Of a stretch of 64,000 nucleotides of DNA, positions 27,493 through 36,258 are shown one piece after another. Below the pieces are notes generated by a model. It was not told the DNA's origin, ran no database searches, and saw only the letters and a program-made list of their open reading frames with translations. The position numbers were made by a program, and so were the translations under genes. The stretch spans positions 1 through 64,000 of the forward strand of contig JACJXC010000007.1 of assembly GCA_020636835.1 (NCBI GenBank), in the 5' to 3' direction. Position 1 is the first letter of the stretch. Every line of letters begins with the position of its first letter. The stretch comes from Bacteroidales bacterium (lineage in GTDB: Bacteria > Bacteroidota > Bacteroidia > Bacteroidales > Tenuifilaceae).

Positions 27493-28110
27493 ATGGAAAA
27501 TCTGATAAACATATTTGTCCGCTCAGTCTTCATCGACAACATGATTTTTGCATACTTTCTGGGTATGTGCTCCTACCTGGCGGTATCAAAAACTGTGAAA
27601 ACCTCCACGGGACTTGGAATTGCCGTAATATTTGTGATGGTAATCACCGTTCCTGTAAACTACCTGATGAACAAATATCTACTCCTACCGGGTGCGTTAG
27701 GTTGGCTCGATCCAAGCTTTGCATCGCTCGATTTAAGCTTCCTATCGTTCATCATGTTCATTGCGGTTATTGCGTCGATGGTACAACTCGTTGAGATGAT
27801 TGTGGAAAAATACTCCCCCTCGCTGTACAGCGCCTTGGGGATATTCTTACCCCTTATTGCAGTAAACTGCGCCATACTAGGTGGCTCCCTATTCATGCAG
27901 GAACGCGAGTATAATTCGCTGGCCGAAGCCTCCGTATTCGGATTGGGCTCCGGCGTGGGGTGGTTTTTAGCCATTGTTAGTATAGCCGCTATACGCGAAA
28001 AGATTAAGTACTCCAATGTTCCCCAACCCCTAAAAGGCCTTGGAATAACATTCATCCTAACAGGACTAATGGGAATCGCATTTATGACCTTTATGGGTAT
28101 AAAATTGTAA
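27493..28110 (+). CDS. nqrE: Na+-translocating NADH:quinone reductase subunit E
   Basis: A 205-residue subunit with six hydrophobic helices, related to RnfA. Conserved blocks are NMIFAYFLGMCSYLAVSKTV and IAVNCAILGGSLFM, each with the Cys that, with those of NqrD, binds the intramembrane iron centre. The length is normal for the subunit. Confidence 0.97.
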   Translation: MENLINIFVRSVFIDNMIFAYFLGMCSYLAVSKTVKTSTGLGIAVIFVMVITVPVNYLMNKYLLLPGALGWLDPSFASLDLSFLSFIMFIAVIASMVQLVEMIVEKYSPSLYSALGIFLPLIAVNCAILGGSLFMQEREYNSLAEASVFGLGSGVGWFLAIVSIAAIREKIKYSNVPQPLKGLGITFILTGLMGIAFMTFMGIKL

Positions 28111-28129
28111 ACTGTAAAAACCTAAAACT

Positions 28130-29392
28130 ATGATAATACTTGCCAATAGCGGCTCTATCATACTTGGTGCCATCGTTGTATTTCTGATCATTATCCTACT
28201 ACTGGTTAGCATTCTACTATACGCCAAAAAGAAGTTAACGCCATCGGGAAGCGTCAAAATAAATATCAACGAAAGCGAACGAGCGCTGGAGGTTGAGCCC
28301 GGAGGAACCATCCTATCGACCCTCAGCAATAAAGGCATATTCCTGCCCTCGGCCTGCGGTGGCGGGGGGACCTGTGGAATGTGTAAATGCCGCGTTACCG
28401 AGGGCGGAGGATCCATACTCCCCACCGAGGTAAACTTTTTTACCCGCAAACAGCAGAACAACCACTGGCGGCTGGGCTGTCAGGTAAAGGTTCGCGAGGA
28501 TCTTAACATTGAAATTCCCGAGGAGGTTCTGGGCATAAAGAAGTGGGAATGCGAAGTGGTATCGAACCACAATCTGGCCACCTTCATCAAGGAGTTCAAG
28601 GTTAAACTCCCCGAGGGCGAAAAGTTGCACTTCAAATCGGGCGGATACATTCAAATTGATGTGCCGAAACTCGATGTGGATTTCGCCAAAGATATTGATG
28701 TTGAAAAGGAGTACCGCGACGAATGGGATAAATTCAAGATGTGGGATCTGAAAATGAAAAACACCGAAGAAACCTACCGCGCCTACTCAATGGCCAACCA
28801 TCCTGCCGAGGACAACATCATCATGCTTAACGTGCGCATTGCCACACCACCCTGGGATCGGGAAAAAGGCGGTTTTATGGATATAAACCCCGGCGTTTGC
28901 TCCAGCTTCATCTTCTCGCGTAAACCCGGCGATAAGGTAACAATATCGGGCCCCTACGGCGAATTCTTTATAAAGGACACCCAAAACGAAATGATGTTCA
29001 TTGGTGGTGGTGCGGGTATGGCCCCCATGCGCTCGCACATATTCCACCAATTTAACACCGTAAAAACAAATCGAAAAGCCACATTCTGGTACGGTGCTCG
29101 TTCTAAACGCGAAATTTTTTACGAGGAGCATTTCCGGAAAATTGAGAAGCAATTCCCCAACTTTGATTTTAACATAGCCCTTTCGGAACCCAAACCAGAG
29201 GACAATTGGACTGGCTACGTGGGCTTTATCCATCAGGTTATTTTCGACAACTACCTCTCCAAACACGAAGCCCCCGAGGATATTGAGTACTACCTCTGCG
29301 GACCTCCAGCCATGAACGATGCTGTTCAGAAAATGCTTTACAACCTGGGAGTTCCCAGCGAAATGATTGCATTTGACGACTTTGGAGGATAA
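28130..29392 (+). CDS. nqrF: Na+-translocating NADH:quinone reductase subunit F
   Basis: A 420-residue subunit where NADH enters. Order: one N-terminal helix (about 8-28), a 2Fe-2S ferredoxin domain with the Cys cluster SACGGGGTCGMCKCRV and a later Cys (RLGCQVKV), an FAD domain (RAYSMANHP), and an NADH domain (FIGGGAGMAPMRSHI, YYLCGPPAMNDAV). It ends the operon, and no terminator follows directly. The first strong one is more than 200 nt downstream, behind a separate promoter. Confidence 0.97.
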   Translation: MIILANSGSIILGAIVVFLIIILLLVSILLYAKKKLTPSGSVKININESERALEVEPGGTILSTLSNKGIFLPSACGGGGTCGMCKCRVTEGGGSILPTEVNFFTRKQQNNHWRLGCQVKVREDLNIEIPEEVLGIKKWECEVVSNHNLATFIKEFKVKLPEGEKLHFKSGGYIQIDVPKLDVDFAKDIDVEKEYRDEWDKFKMWDLKMKNTEETYRAYSMANHPAEDNIIMLNVRIATPPWDREKGGFMDINPGVCSSFIFSRKPGDKVTISGPYGEFFIKDTQNEMMFIGGGAGMAPMRSHIFHQFNTVKTNRKATFWYGARSKREIFYEEHFRKIEKQFPNFDFNIALSEPKPEDNWTGYVGFIHQVIFDNYLSKHEAPEDIEYYLCGPPAMNDAVQKMLYNLGVPSEMIAFDDFGG

Positions 29393-29515
29393 TCAGAATT
29401 ATAAAATGGAACAATTTAAACCTAAAACCAAGCATAACGCCCTAAGGCTCACGAAAAGATTAACTTTTATTAACAACCGTTTAACCCGCGTTAGCTGAAA
29501 CAGGTTATATCTTTG

Positions 29516-29642
29516 CATCGTATTTAAAACGGAAAAGTTTTCTCATAGACTTTAAGTTTTAGAGTTAGGTTTAGGTTTGGTTTTAGGTTAAGGGTTAACA
29601 AATGGCGGATACTGCTGGTTACAGTATCCGCCTCCTTTTTTA
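29516..29642 (+). ncRNA. Candidate small RNA downstream of nqrF
   Basis: A -7 element TATCTTTG (29508-29515; weak -33) and a strong terminator (29604-29642) outline a transcript of about 120 nt. No sensible reading frame is present. The body from 29551 to 29600 contains almost no C and repeats TTAGG/TTTAGG four times, so it should stay single-stranded and available for pairing. It could instead be only the 3' untranslated end of the nqr message. I do not recognise an RNA family. Confidence 0.5.
29604..29642 (+). terminator. Strong intrinsic terminator behind the nqr operon / small RNA
   Basis: A perfect 11-bp stem GGCGGATACTG/CAGTATCCGCC with a 7-nt loop is followed by TCC and seven T. It lies 211 nt after nqrF and 19 nt before the end of the convergent folC gene. 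Confidence 0.93.
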
Positions 29643-29660
29643 TATAGGTTGCAGAACAAA

Positions 29661-30941
29661 CTACACCACCTCGGCCACTACAAAAGTGCTCCCCCCAACA
29701 AACACAAGATCGTTGGAAGTAGCCGCTCTTTTTGCCGCAACCAAAGCCTGCATCACAGTGGGATAAACCGTGCCGACCAACCCAAAATCCGTAGCTTTTG
29801 TTTGCAGAATACTCGGATCCAAAGCCCTGGCGATTGATGCCCGTGTAAAATAGTAGGTAGCCTGCTTGGGCATCAGCGCAAGCATCCCCTCAATATTCTT
29901 ATCGCCAACCATTCCAATAACCATGTGGAGATTCCGGTGTGGCATTCGGTCAATCTGAGCCAAAACCTGGGTAATGCCATCAACATTATGCCCGGTATCG
30001 CAATACACATCAGGGTTCTCGCTCAGTTTCTGCCACCGTCCCATTAAGCCCGTTGATTTCTGAACCATTTTTAGCCCCTCCTCAACATGCGATTCAAAGA
30101 TATTAAAACCACACCCCACAAGCCTGTCAATAGCAGCCATTACACCTGCAAGGTTATAACGCTGGTACAACCCCATCAAATCGAGTCGCCACTCATTTTC
30201 GATACCACTGTGAGTAACCCTTACCAACTGGCAATTGCCGGTGTACCCCAACATCTCGACCCTATACTCCTGATCGGCAAATACCAGTTCCGACTGGGTT
30301 GAATTAGCCCTATCGATAAATACCTGCGAAACCTCGGGTTGAAACTGGCTAACCACAACCGGAACATTTGGCTTAATAATGCCGGCCTTTTCCGCCGCAA
30401 TTTGAGGTAGCGTACTCCCCAGTAAATCGGTATGATCCAAAGCAATATTGGTAATAACAGAAAGAACTGGAGTTATGATGTTTGTGGAGTCCAACCGCCC
30501 CCCGAGTCCAACCTCAACCACAGCAATATCTACATGTTGACGGGCAAAATAGTCGAAAGCCAGCGCCACGGTCATCTCAAAAAACGAAGGTTTAACCCGG
30601 TTGAATACGCCATGATGCTTTGCCACAAACTGTACAACCTCATCCTCGGAAATCATAGCACCATTAACACGAATCCGCTCACGGAAATCCTTTAGGTGTG
30701 GCGAGGTGTAAAGCCCCACCCTATAACCTGCAGCCTGCAGCACCGAGGCCAGCATGTGCGAAGTGCTCCCTTTCCCATTGGTCCCCGCCACATGAATTGT
30801 CCGAAACTGCCTGTGCGGATGCCCAAAATACTCATCGAGAATAAGCGTATTCGCCAAATCGGCCTTGTACGCCGCCTTGCCAACGCGCTGAAACATTGGT
30901 AACTGCGAAAACAGATAATCGAGTGTTTCCTGATAATTCAT
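29661..30941 (-). CDS. folC: Bifunctional folylpolyglutamate synthase/dihydrofolate synthase
   Basis: A 426-residue Mur-ligase-like enzyme that adds glutamate to dihydropteroate and to folates, using ATP. The P-loop TIHVAGTNGKGSTSHML, the LYTSPHL motif, EVGLGGRLDSTN and ITNIALDHTDLLG identify it clearly. The open frame continues 38 codons upstream, but MNYQETLDYLFSQLP at 30941 is the usual family start. It converges with the nqr region. No folate gene neighbours are present. Confidence 0.95.
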   Translation of the reverse strand: MNYQETLDYLFSQLPMFQRVGKAAYKADLANTLILDEYFGHPHRQFRTIHVAGTNGKGSTSHMLASVLQAAGYRVGLYTSPHLKDFRERIRVNGAMISEDEVVQFVAKHHGVFNRVKPSFFEMTVALAFDYFARQHVDIAVVEVGLGGRLDSTNIITPVLSVITNIALDHTDLLGSTLPQIAAEKAGIIKPNVPVVVSQFQPEVSQVFIDRANSTQSELVFADQEYRVEMLGYTGNCQLVRVTHSGIENEWRLDLMGLYQRYNLAGVMAAIDRLVGCGFNIFESHVEEGLKMVQKSTGLMGRWQKLSENPDVYCDTGHNVDGITQVLAQIDRMPHRNLHMVIGMVGDKNIEGMLALMPKQATYYFTRASIARALDPSILQTKATDFGLVGTVYPTVMQALVAAKRAATSNDLVFVGGSTFVVAEVV

Positions 30942-31152
30942 ATCCCAAAAATTTGATGCAAGTTTAACTATTTTTTGCATGGGGTATTCCTCGAACCAAA
31001 CAATAAACCCAAACCCACTAAATACAGAAGCAAAACCATATTCCATGCATACCAATCAAAAAACATGCTGATACGGCATAACTTTTCGGTATTTTCGGAA
31101 TAATGGGGCTTGTTTTTTAGTATATTTAGATGATAATTAAAAATACTGGCTT

Positions 31153-32484
31153 ATGGCTGCTACTAAAAAACCGAAGAAGATTTTTGTGTTGGACACCAAC
31201 GTTATTTTGCACGATTTCCACTGCATTTACCACTTTCAGGAGCACGACATTGTAATTCCTATTGTTGCATTGGAGGAACTGGATCATTTCAAGAAAGGCA
31301 ATGAAATGATAAATTATCATGCCCGCGAGTTTGTTCGCGAACTCGATAAAATTGCCGGCGACAAGCTATTCAATGGCGGCATTCCCCTAGGAAAGGATAT
31401 GGGAAAACTCCGAATCGAAACGGGCAAACCCTTCTCGGAGGAGATGTTGGAATCGTTCGCCGAAAAAAGTCCCGACCACAGGATTCTGGCCATCACATTC
31501 TATACTGCCAAAAACAATCCGGAACGACCGGTTATTCTGGTTACCAAGGACATCAACCTACGGATGAAAGCCAAATCATTAGGCATTGTTGCTCAGGACT
31601 ACCTGTCGGACAAGGTTGAAGACGTTGACTCCCTGAAAAAAGAGGTGGAAGTTGTGGAGGGGCTCGACGATTCCATAATACAAAAGATGTACGATGTTCG
31701 CGAGGGGCTAAAGGCTAAGGATATTAAAGCAAAACCCTACGCCAACCAATACTTCATTTTAAAGGGGACTAAATCGAGCGCATTGGCCCGCTACGATATA
31801 ATAACCACAAAGCTGGATCGGATTGAGAAAACCAGAGCGTACGGCATCGAACCCCGAAACTCGGAGCAAGCATTTGCCTTTGATGCACTTCTACGCCCCG
31901 ACATCGAGCTGGTAGCGCTAACCGGGAAAGCCGGGACCGGAAAAACCTTACTGGCATTAGCCGCAGCCCTCCAGCAAGAGGATAAATTCGACCAAATACT
32001 GTTGGCACGCCCCATTGTTGCCCTATCGAACCGCGACATCGGATTCCTCCCCGGCGACATCAACGATAAGATAGGCCCTTACATGCAGCCCCTATTCGAC
32101 AACCTCACGGTGATTAAAAATAAATTCAAATCAACCAGCAAGGACTACATGCATATCGACGAGATGCTACGCACCGAGAAGCTGGTTATTGCCCCATTGG
32201 CCTACATCCGCGGACGAAGCCTGTCGAACGTATTTTTCATTGTGGACGAGGCTCAAAACCTAACCCCGCACGAGATAAAAACAATTATCACCCGGGCTGG
32301 CGAAGGGACTAAGATTGTATTCACAGGCGACATTCACCAGATTGACCACCCTTACCTCGATATGAAATCGAATGGGCTAACACACCTATCGGACAAAATG
32401 CACGGGCAGGAACTTTTTGCCCACGTAAACCTGGTTAAGGGCGAGCGCAGCTACCTTGCCGAGCTGGCCAGCGATTTGCTTTAA
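31153..32484 (+). CDS. PhoH-family protein: PIN domain fused to PhoH ATPase
   Basis: A 443-residue protein. The N-terminal PIN nuclease-like domain (about 1-150) keeps acidic residues in FVLDTNVILHDF, VALEELDHF and VTKDINLRMKA. The C-terminal PhoH P-loop ATPase has Walker A TGKAGTGKT, ARPIVALSNRDIGFLPG and Walker B FFIVDEAQN. The PIN-PhoH fusion is widespread and is thought to join RNA cleavage with unwinding. It is a stand-alone gene, and no antitoxin-like partner is present. Confidence 0.93.
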   Translation: MAATKKPKKIFVLDTNVILHDFHCIYHFQEHDIVIPIVALEELDHFKKGNEMINYHAREFVRELDKIAGDKLFNGGIPLGKDMGKLRIETGKPFSEEMLESFAEKSPDHRILAITFYTAKNNPERPVILVTKDINLRMKAKSLGIVAQDYLSDKVEDVDSLKKEVEVVEGLDDSIIQKMYDVREGLKAKDIKAKPYANQYFILKGTKSSALARYDIITTKLDRIEKTRAYGIEPRNSEQAFAFDALLRPDIELVALTGKAGTGKTLLALAAALQQEDKFDQILLARPIVALSNRDIGFLPGDINDKIGPYMQPLFDNLTVIKNKFKSTSKDYMHIDEMLRTEKLVIAPLAYIRGRSLSNVFFIVDEAQNLTPHEIKTIITRAGEGTKIVFTGDIHQIDHPYLDMKSNGLTHLSDKMHGQELFAHVNLVKGERSYLAELASDLL

Positions 32485-32499
32485 AATTCAACGGAGTAC

Positions 32500-32527
32500 G
32501 GTTCTGGAAGCCAAAGCTTCCAGAACC
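32500..32527 (+). terminator. Stem-loop behind the PhoH gene
   Basis: A perfect 12-bp stem GGTTCTGGAAGC/GCTTCCAGAACC with a CAAA loop lies 15 nt after the stop. The following CTTCGTTATT is only weakly T-rich, so terminator strength is uncertain. Confidence 0.6.
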
Positions 32528-32562
32528 CTTCGTTATTAACCCTATAACAAATCTACCCCAAA

Positions 32563-33057
32563 ATGCGCCGAGAACTTTTCATTCTTCGTCACGCAAAGTC
32601 GTCGTGGAGCGAAGTAGATAAGAGCGATAAGGACAGAGCTCTTAAACCCAAAGGAATAAAGGACATTACCAATTTGGCCAAAGAAACCCGCGAAACCACA
32701 CAAAACATCGACACGATAATTTGCAGCCCGGCCAACCGTGCGATCCACACTGCTGTACTTTTTGCCGAGGAAGCGGGAATCCCACTGAGCGCCATATCAA
32801 TAAACGAAAAACTTTACGAAGCCGACGAAACCGTGCTAAGCCAAATTATTGCCGACATCCCCAGCACTACTCAAAGCGTTATGATTGTTGGACATAACCC
32901 AACCCTATCGTACTATGTTAACAGCATCCTGCCCGAGCCCATCTTTGAACTCCCCACCTCGGGATTTGTGTGCCTATACTTCGACGCCCCCAGCTGGGAC
33001 GATATTGGCAAATCAACCCTAAAGGATTTTAATACCAGCTATATACTATCGGAATAA
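32563..33057 (+). CDS. SixA-type histidine phosphatase family protein
   Basis: A 164-residue member of the histidine phosphatase (phosphoglycerate mutase-like) superfamily. The phospho-acceptor His is in ELFILRHAKSSW, the second Arg in CSPANRAIHTA and the second His in IVGHNPTLSYY. SixA of E. coli removes phosphate from phosphohistidine proteins; the substrate here is unknown. It is followed by ppk1 with a separate promoter. Confidence 0.9.
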   Translation: MRRELFILRHAKSSWSEVDKSDKDRALKPKGIKDITNLAKETRETTQNIDTIICSPANRAIHTAVLFAEEAGIPLSAISINEKLYEADETVLSQIIADIPSTTQSVMIVGHNPTLSYYVNSILPEPIFELPTSGFVCLYFDAPSWDDIGKSTLKDFNTSYILSE

Positions 33058-33108
33058 ATTTAACAATTTGGTAATGCCAAGTTGAACCACCCATTAAAAA
33101 AGGCCTTT

Positions 33109-33116
33109 TACCTTTG
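33109..33116 (+). promoter_or_regulatory. -7 element TACCTTTG of ppk1
   Basis: TACCTTTG matches the consensus, 21 nt before the ppk1 ATG. The nearest TTG lies 24 nt upstream, longer than usual, so the -33 part is weak. Confidence 0.5.
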
Positions 33117-33137
33117 CTATTTAGCTATTTATACAAT

Positions 33138-35228
33138 ATGGGAAAAAATATTCAATTAGTAAACAGGGAATTAAGCTGGCTATCGTTCAATGGCCGGGTA
33201 TTGCAGGAAGCAGCGAATCCGGATGTTCCGGTTATCGAGAGGCTCAAATTTTTAGGGATATTCTCGAATAACCTCGACGAGTTTTTCCGAATCCGCGTGG
33301 CCACACTACGCCGATTGCTGATTGTTGAAAAAGGTGCCAAAAAGATTATGGGACAAAATCCCCGAAAAGTACTGGAAAAAATTCAACGGATCACAATTGG
33401 TTACCAAAACAAATTCGACCAGATATTTGCATCGATAATACAGGAACTTCAACGTAAAAATATTTTCCTGATAAACGAGGAGCAGCTCACCCTCGACCAA
33501 ATCAACTACCTAAAATCGTACTTCGACAGGCATATTGCCTGCCATTTAGCACCAATAATGCTAAAAAGTGTTGAGCGCTTCCCCGAACTAGTGGACCAAT
33601 CCATATACCTAGCCATAAAACTATCGATGAAGGGGAACTCCTCGGTAAAGGAATACTCCCTTATCGAGATACCAACACGACTTATAACCCGGTTCATATC
33701 ACTTCCGCGCAAGGACGATAAACACTACATAATTCTGCTCGACGACGTTATTAGGCTATGCCTAAACGAGGTGTACAGCATTTTCCCCTACGACCGATAC
33801 GAGGCGTACACAATTAAAATAACCCGCGACGCCGAGCTTGACGTGGATAACGATATATCGGAAAGTTTGCTCGAAAAAATATCGAAAGGGGTAAAAAACC
33901 GCAAGAAAGGACAACCCGTTCGGTTTGTGTACGACTCAAGAATACCGCCCGACATGCTCGAATACATTGCCAAAGCGATGGATCTGGACGAGGACGATTT
34001 CGGCATTCCAGGTGGACGATACCACAACTTTAAAGACTTCATCCGATTCCCCGATTTCTCGAATGCAACGCTCATCAACGAGCCTATGCCGCCCATTCCC
34101 ATCCGGGAGCTGGATGAGTCAAAAAGCTTTCTGGCCGTAATTGCAAAGCATGATATAATGCTGCACTACCCATTCCACAGCTTTACCTACTACATCAAGA
34201 TGCTCCGCGAGGCCGCAATCGACCCCAAAGTAAGTTCAATACATATAACGCTATACCGTGTTGCCACCGAATCGCGCGTGGTGCATGCCCTTATGAATGC
34301 AGCCCTAAACGGGAAAAAGGTAACTGCCATTGTGGAGCTCAGGGCTCGGTTCGACGAAAACTCCAACATATTCTGGTCCAAACAAATGCAGGAAGCAGGG
34401 GTTAATGTGGTATTTGGCATTCCGGGATTAAAAATACACAGCAAAATGACCCTTATTACGCGCAACGAGGGTCGCAAACAAACCAAATACGCCACCATCA
34501 GCACTGGAAACTTCCACGAGGGCAACGCCAACTTGTACACCGACGTTAATGTTTTTACAGTTAACCCAAAAATTACCAGCGAAATCGAAAAGGTGTTCAC
34601 CTTCTTGGAAAATAACTATAAAACATTCAATTACAAGCATCTACTGGTATCGCCGATGAATATGCGCCGGAAAATATACTCCCTTATCGAGCAGGAAATG
34701 GAGAACGCTTTAAACAAAAAAACGGCCTATATCCACTGCAAAATAAACAACCTGGTCGACGAGGATATGATCAACAAACTCTACCAAGCCAGCATGGCCG
34801 GGGTGGAAATTAAACTCGTAGTAAGAGGCGTTTGCGCGTTAGTTCCAGGCATAAAGGGGCTGAGCGAGAATATTGAGGTTTATACAATTGTGGATCGACT
34901 ACTGGAACACTCCCGCGTATTCTTTTTTGCCAATGGGGGGAATGAGCTTTGCTACATTTCATCGGCCGACTGGATGACCCGAAACCTCGATTACCGCGTA
35001 GAAGTGGCTGCTCCAATTTACGACAAACGGATTAAAGCCGAACTTAGAACCGTTGTGGATTACGCGCTGAGAGATAATGTTAAATCGAGAATTGTTAACC
35101 ACAAGCAAAATAATAATTTTAGAGGAAGAGGTGAGCACGAACCCGAATTCCGCTCACAACTTGAGCTTTATAAGCACTACCAACAAAGGGAATTGGACAG
35201 CGAAACATCAATGGAAAAGGGACATTAA
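33138..35228 (+). CDS. ppk1: Polyphosphate kinase 1
   Basis: A 696-residue enzyme that polymerises the gamma-phosphate of ATP into polyphosphate. The four PPK1 domains are recognisable: N-terminal (NRELSWLSFNGRVLQEA, FLGIFSNNLDEFFRIRVA), head, and two C-terminal catalytic domains with the autophosphorylated His in GIPGLKIHSKMTLITR. The second catalytic domain has VFFFANGG. The start is ATG 33138 (MGKNIQLVNRELSW), not the upstream in-frame start at 33114, because of the family N-terminus and the promoter. The ppx gene follows after 75 bp. Confidence 0.95.
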   Translation: MGKNIQLVNRELSWLSFNGRVLQEAANPDVPVIERLKFLGIFSNNLDEFFRIRVATLRRLLIVEKGAKKIMGQNPRKVLEKIQRITIGYQNKFDQIFASIIQELQRKNIFLINEEQLTLDQINYLKSYFDRHIACHLAPIMLKSVERFPELVDQSIYLAIKLSMKGNSSVKEYSLIEIPTRLITRFISLPRKDDKHYIILLDDVIRLCLNEVYSIFPYDRYEAYTIKITRDAELDVDNDISESLLEKISKGVKNRKKGQPVRFVYDSRIPPDMLEYIAKAMDLDEDDFGIPGGRYHNFKDFIRFPDFSNATLINEPMPPIPIRELDESKSFLAVIAKHDIMLHYPFHSFTYYIKMLREAAIDPKVSSIHITLYRVATESRVVHALMNAALNGKKVTAIVELRARFDENSNIFWSKQMQEAGVNVVFGIPGLKIHSKMTLITRNEGRKQTKYATISTGNFHEGNANLYTDVNVFTVNPKITSEIEKVFTFLENNYKTFNYKHLLVSPMNMRRKIYSLIEQEMENALNKKTAYIHCKINNLVDEDMINKLYQASMAGVEIKLVVRGVCALVPGIKGLSENIEVYTIVDRLLEHSRVFFFANGGNELCYISSADWMTRNLDYRVEVAAPIYDKRIKAELRTVVDYALRDNVKSRIVNHKQNNNFRGRGEHEPEFRSQLELYKHYQQRELDSETSMEKGH

Positions 35229-35303
35229 CGCACACGTACTCCCATCCAGGAAAACGCTGCCAAATTGTTATAAATTGATACCGACTAAACCGAGGCGAAG
35301 ATT

Positions 35304-36203
35304 ATGAGAGTCCTGAAATTTGCAGCAATCGACATCGGATCCAACGCAGTACGCCTACTGCTCACCAATGTTATTGAGGAAAATGAAACGACCACGTTTC
35401 AAAAATCGTCGCTAATTAGAATACCGCTCCGACTGGGCGAAGACGCTTTCAGCACGGGTATGCTCTCCGAGCGCAGGGTGGAGAAATTGGTGAAAACCAT
35501 GATAGCCTACCGCCACTTAATGGAGGTGGAGGATGTGATAGACTACAAGGCCTGCGCCACATCGGCCATGCGCGAAGCCGAAAATGCCAACGAGGTAATT
35601 CGCCGCGTACAGGAGGAATCGGGGATTGCCATCGAAATAATTGATGGTAAACGCGAGGCCGAAATCATATACTCCAACGGGATTGTTGAAATGCTAAACG
35701 ACTACAATCCATACCTATACGTCGACGTGGGGGGAGGTAGTACAGAGATCACCCTTTTCGAGAACAAGATGAATGTGGCCTCTCGCTCCTTCAATATAGG
35801 CACCATCCGTATGCTAAAGGATAAAGTTACAAAGGAGAGCCTCGACGAGATGAAAGCCTGGGTTAAGGATTTGAATGTGCAAAGGCGAAATCCCAAAATT
35901 ATTGGTTCGGGAGGTAATATCAATAAAATATACAAACTCTCGGGCAAAAAAACAGAAGGCGCCCCGCTCCTATACAGCGAATTTAAGGAGATGTACCAAT
36001 TTCTCCGCTACTACAGCGTAGAAGAACGCATAAAAATTTTGGGTATGAACCCCGATCGCGCCGATGTAATTATACCCGCCGCCAAAATCTACCTAAAAGT
36101 AATGAAATGGGCAGGCGTAAAACAGGTAATTGTTCCAACCATAGGCGTATCCGATGGTATTGTGCATACGCTTTACAAAGAGCACAGTACAAGAACTTGT
36201 TAA
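35304..36203 (+). CDS. ppx: Exopolyphosphatase, Ppx/GppA family
   Basis: A 299-residue member of the ASKHA phosphatase fold. The phosphate loops are FAAIDIGSNAVRLLL and YVDVGGGSTEITLF, and GSGGNINKIYKL is a further family block. This is the short form, lacking the HD-like C-terminal domain of E. coli Ppx. It probably trims polyphosphate made by the Ppk1 encoded just before it, but hydrolysis of pppGpp is possible. Confidence 0.92.
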   Translation: MRVLKFAAIDIGSNAVRLLLTNVIEENETTTFQKSSLIRIPLRLGEDAFSTGMLSERRVEKLVKTMIAYRHLMEVEDVIDYKACATSAMREAENANEVIRRVQEESGIAIEIIDGKREAEIIYSNGIVEMLNDYNPYLYVDVGGGSTEITLFENKMNVASRSFNIGTIRMLKDKVTKESLDEMKAWVKDLNVQRRNPKIIGSGGNINKIYKLSGKKTEGAPLLYSEFKEMYQFLRYYSVEERIKILGMNPDRADVIIPAAKIYLKVMKWAGVKQVIVPTIGVSDGIVHTLYKEHSTRTC

Positions 36204-36233
36204 CTATCAACTTTCACATCCCCTTCAATTAAT

Positions 36234-36241
36234 TACCTTTG
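36234..36241 (+). promoter_or_regulatory. -7 element TACCTTTG of mtaB
   Basis: TACCTTTG ends 17 nt before the mtaB ATG, just after the ppx stop. This supports the downstream start at 36259. The -33 region holds only a CTTTC-like sequence. Confidence 0.5.
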
Positions 36242-36258
36242 CAAAAATTTTTTTTGAA

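Noticed and set aside
29551..29600. TTAGG repeats as a telomere-like or CRISPR-like array
   Set aside because: Only about four irregular copies, no regular period or spacers.
31153..32484. PIN-PhoH protein as a toxin of a toxin-antitoxin pair
   Set aside because: No small antitoxin frame precedes it; the gene stands alone with its own flanking signals.
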